From positions 124,001-188,000 of the forward strand of contig VXAA01001429.1 in NCBI GenBank assembly GCA_013399115.1: DNA of 64,000 nt, read 5' to 3'. The translations under genes were made by a program, and so were the position numbers. The stretch comes from Anseranas semipalmata (taxonomy: Eukaryota > Chordata > Aves > Anseriformes > Anseranatidae). Under the pieces are notes generated by a model. It had not been told where the DNA came from. It was given only the letters and a program-made list of their open reading frames with translations, and did no database searches. Shown piece after piece: positions 62,411-64,000 of this stretch. The stretch's first letter is position 1. The number at the start of each line of letters is the position of its first letter.

Positions 62411-64000
62411 TATGAGACAACGGGGCTGATACTGGCAGGTCAGGTAATTGTTATCTGCTATTGTTTGAGGTCCTAACAGACAATAAGTGTGGAACTGACC
62501 TGAATAAATGTAAATGTGTACAGTATCTCTCTTTACACCTGGAGTCAGCCAAATCTAGGGTATGATTCACCTCCCAGATCAGGCTAGACTTAGGATGATT
62601 TGCACCCTGAGTGTATCTATTTCTTACTATTGACTACATGAGGAAACTAGCTCAGCCAAAGCTGTGCAAGTTGGAGATGCCTTAAGGTAAGGTAATTCCC
62701 ACCTGAAAGATGGGCAGTTAATTTAACCCAAAAATTTAGCCAATACTGAGTACATAGTTAGTGCCAAGCAAGTTAACATAATAAATACATGCCTAAAAAA
62801 TCTCCTCTTGAGAGAAGAAAAAAAAAAAAAAAAGGGCAAAAAAGTAGTACATCAATCCCCCTTGGCTTTCTATATTCTGTCAAGTGGATGCAAACACTCA
62901 GATTCCAGAAGATGCAGTTTATTTGTTGACGTCAGGGCTAGCAGCCTTGCAAAGGGCTGGGATGAAGGGGACAAACTGCAAACATATTTCTAACCACTAT
63001 GCAGACTGCACAGATTGCCAAGGGGAGACTTTCTGGTCTCTCAGCAGTGGTGATGCAGCAACCTCTGCTCCCGTGTTCTTGGAGGCACGCTGGTAGTACT
63101 CTGAGATACTTCAGCCTGCACTGGTTCAGCAGAAAGGTAACCTCTCCTCTGTTTCATTTTTCCAAACATGACATGAAGTTTCAGATTTCCTGCATAAATA
63201 TTACATGGGCCTCAGAAATTATTTATAACCAGTGCATTTGAATTCAGAACCAGCTGTAGAAATAAATGTCCAGTACTTCAGAGGCAGTTTTACTTGTAGC
63301 AAATAAAGATTAAAAATGCATTTTGCTAGTTTATCACCTCTCAAAAAACATGAGAGGAAAAGTGATGAGTAAAATTATTAGGATCCAAGCATGATATAAA
63401 AGTGCCTGAGGTTTGATTACTTGTAACTGTGTACCTGTAATCAAAAAGATAGGTACCAAAATACCCTTGCTGTGCTTCCATTATAAATAGCTGTTTTTTA
63501 ATCTTACATATGGGTGTTTGTGAAGATGATATATTGAGTAACCTAGAAGTAAAGTTCCTGTCCTCAAGCTAAGCCTGACATTTTTTTTATTATACCAGTC
63601 CCTTTAAGGGTGTAAGGAATAAGCACAAGAAAAATGGGAAAAAAATATATTTAAATTCATAATGATTCTGCCAAGATACGCAAGTAGTGTGCCAGACTGG
63701 GAAGAGGAGAGCCATAGTGCTGCAGCAACTCTATATTATCCTAAAGTCACCAAGGGCATCAAAATAGGCCCTGAGGAAAATTCCCTGAATAAGACATCCA
63801 TATATTTTTTTCTTTCAACCTCTGGCAAACTGGATATGTCAGTGGGCAGAACGGAACAACAGGGACCACGAGGTATTGTTTTGGGCTTTGAGGCTGTACA
63901 GGGTGATGGGAAGCAAAGCATTATGCAGACTGCTGAAATAGTTCTAGATGATGCCTGGAAAACACTGTATATGTTCTGGTGGTTGTTATCCAAATATAGC
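62411..64000. other. Unique non-coding stretch
   Basis: No recognised gene or interspersed repeat. A 16-A run lies at 62818-62833. Short frames at 62808-63241 overlap on one strand in different registers and have no family resemblance; the minus frame at 63993-63736 (85 codons) is likewise unrecognised. The window ends inside sequence of the same character. Confidence 0.5.
62818..62833. repeat. Poly(A) tract, 16 A
   Basis: Uninterrupted A run within a longer A-rich stretch. Confidence 0.85.

Noticed and set aside
1..64000. CRISPR arrays, bacterial operons, tRNA or rRNA genes, and phage-type defence systems.
   Set aside because: No direct-repeat/spacer arrays, ribosome-binding-site-led gene strings, tRNA B-box-like motifs or rRNA blocks were seen. 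The sequence character is that of a vertebrate nuclear genome.

Overview
The window looks like a piece of vertebrate nuclear DNA, most probably from a bird. It is AT-rich and low in gene content, and has many poly(A)/poly(T) runs and simple repeats. The lineage clue is CR1 (chicken repeat 1) LINE fragments: several carry the typical CR1 3' end (ATTCTATG-type octamer tail after a 'GGTCCCTTCCAA'-like stretch), and two preserve recognisable C-terminal reverse-transcriptase-ORF peptide. A GC-rich solitary LTR of a type I recognise from avian genomes supports this. There is no operon structure, no prokaryotic gene, and no protein-coding gene I can name. I read the window as intergenic or deep-intronic 'gene-desert' sequence; which of the two cannot be decided without flanking sequence.

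Layout. 1-3404: unique AT-rich DNA with an (AAAC)n tract and a 19-N assembly gap at 2613-2631. 3405-3745: old, degraded CR1-like 3' region, minus strand. 3746-7295: unique. 7296-7506: short CR1 3' end, plus strand. 7507-10990: unique with an (ATTT)n tract. 10991-11856: CR1 fragment, minus strand, with decayed RT-ORF C-terminus. 11857-32480: about 20 kb of unique sequence with only simple repeats. 32481-33345: CR1 fragment, plus strand, with decayed RT-ORF C-terminus. 34719-34815: CR1 3' tail. 40966-41043: CR1-like remnant, minus. 45345-46147: strongly decayed CR1-like reverse-transcriptase region, minus. 47631-48549: solo LTR with an internal GC-rich minisatellite. 50035-50128: TA/TG-rich tract. 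59075-59215: MIR-like SINE remnant. 61775-62095: second old CR1-like 3' region, minus, followed directly by a CpG-rich block (62097-62405) ending in a consensus splice donor. 62411-64000: unique.

The elements do not work together as a system. The parts that most deserve checking are: (i) the two very old CR1-like 3' regions and the old RT segment, which are easily missed because no open frame remains; (ii) the LTR minisatellite of about nine units; (iii) the CpG-rich block with a GTAAGT donor at 62097-62410, the best candidate here for a real first exon; and (iv) a compact 11-bp perfect inverted repeat at 38008-38034. I found no credible novel defence, biosynthetic or mobile system. All family assignments were made by eye and from memory of repeat families, without alignment.
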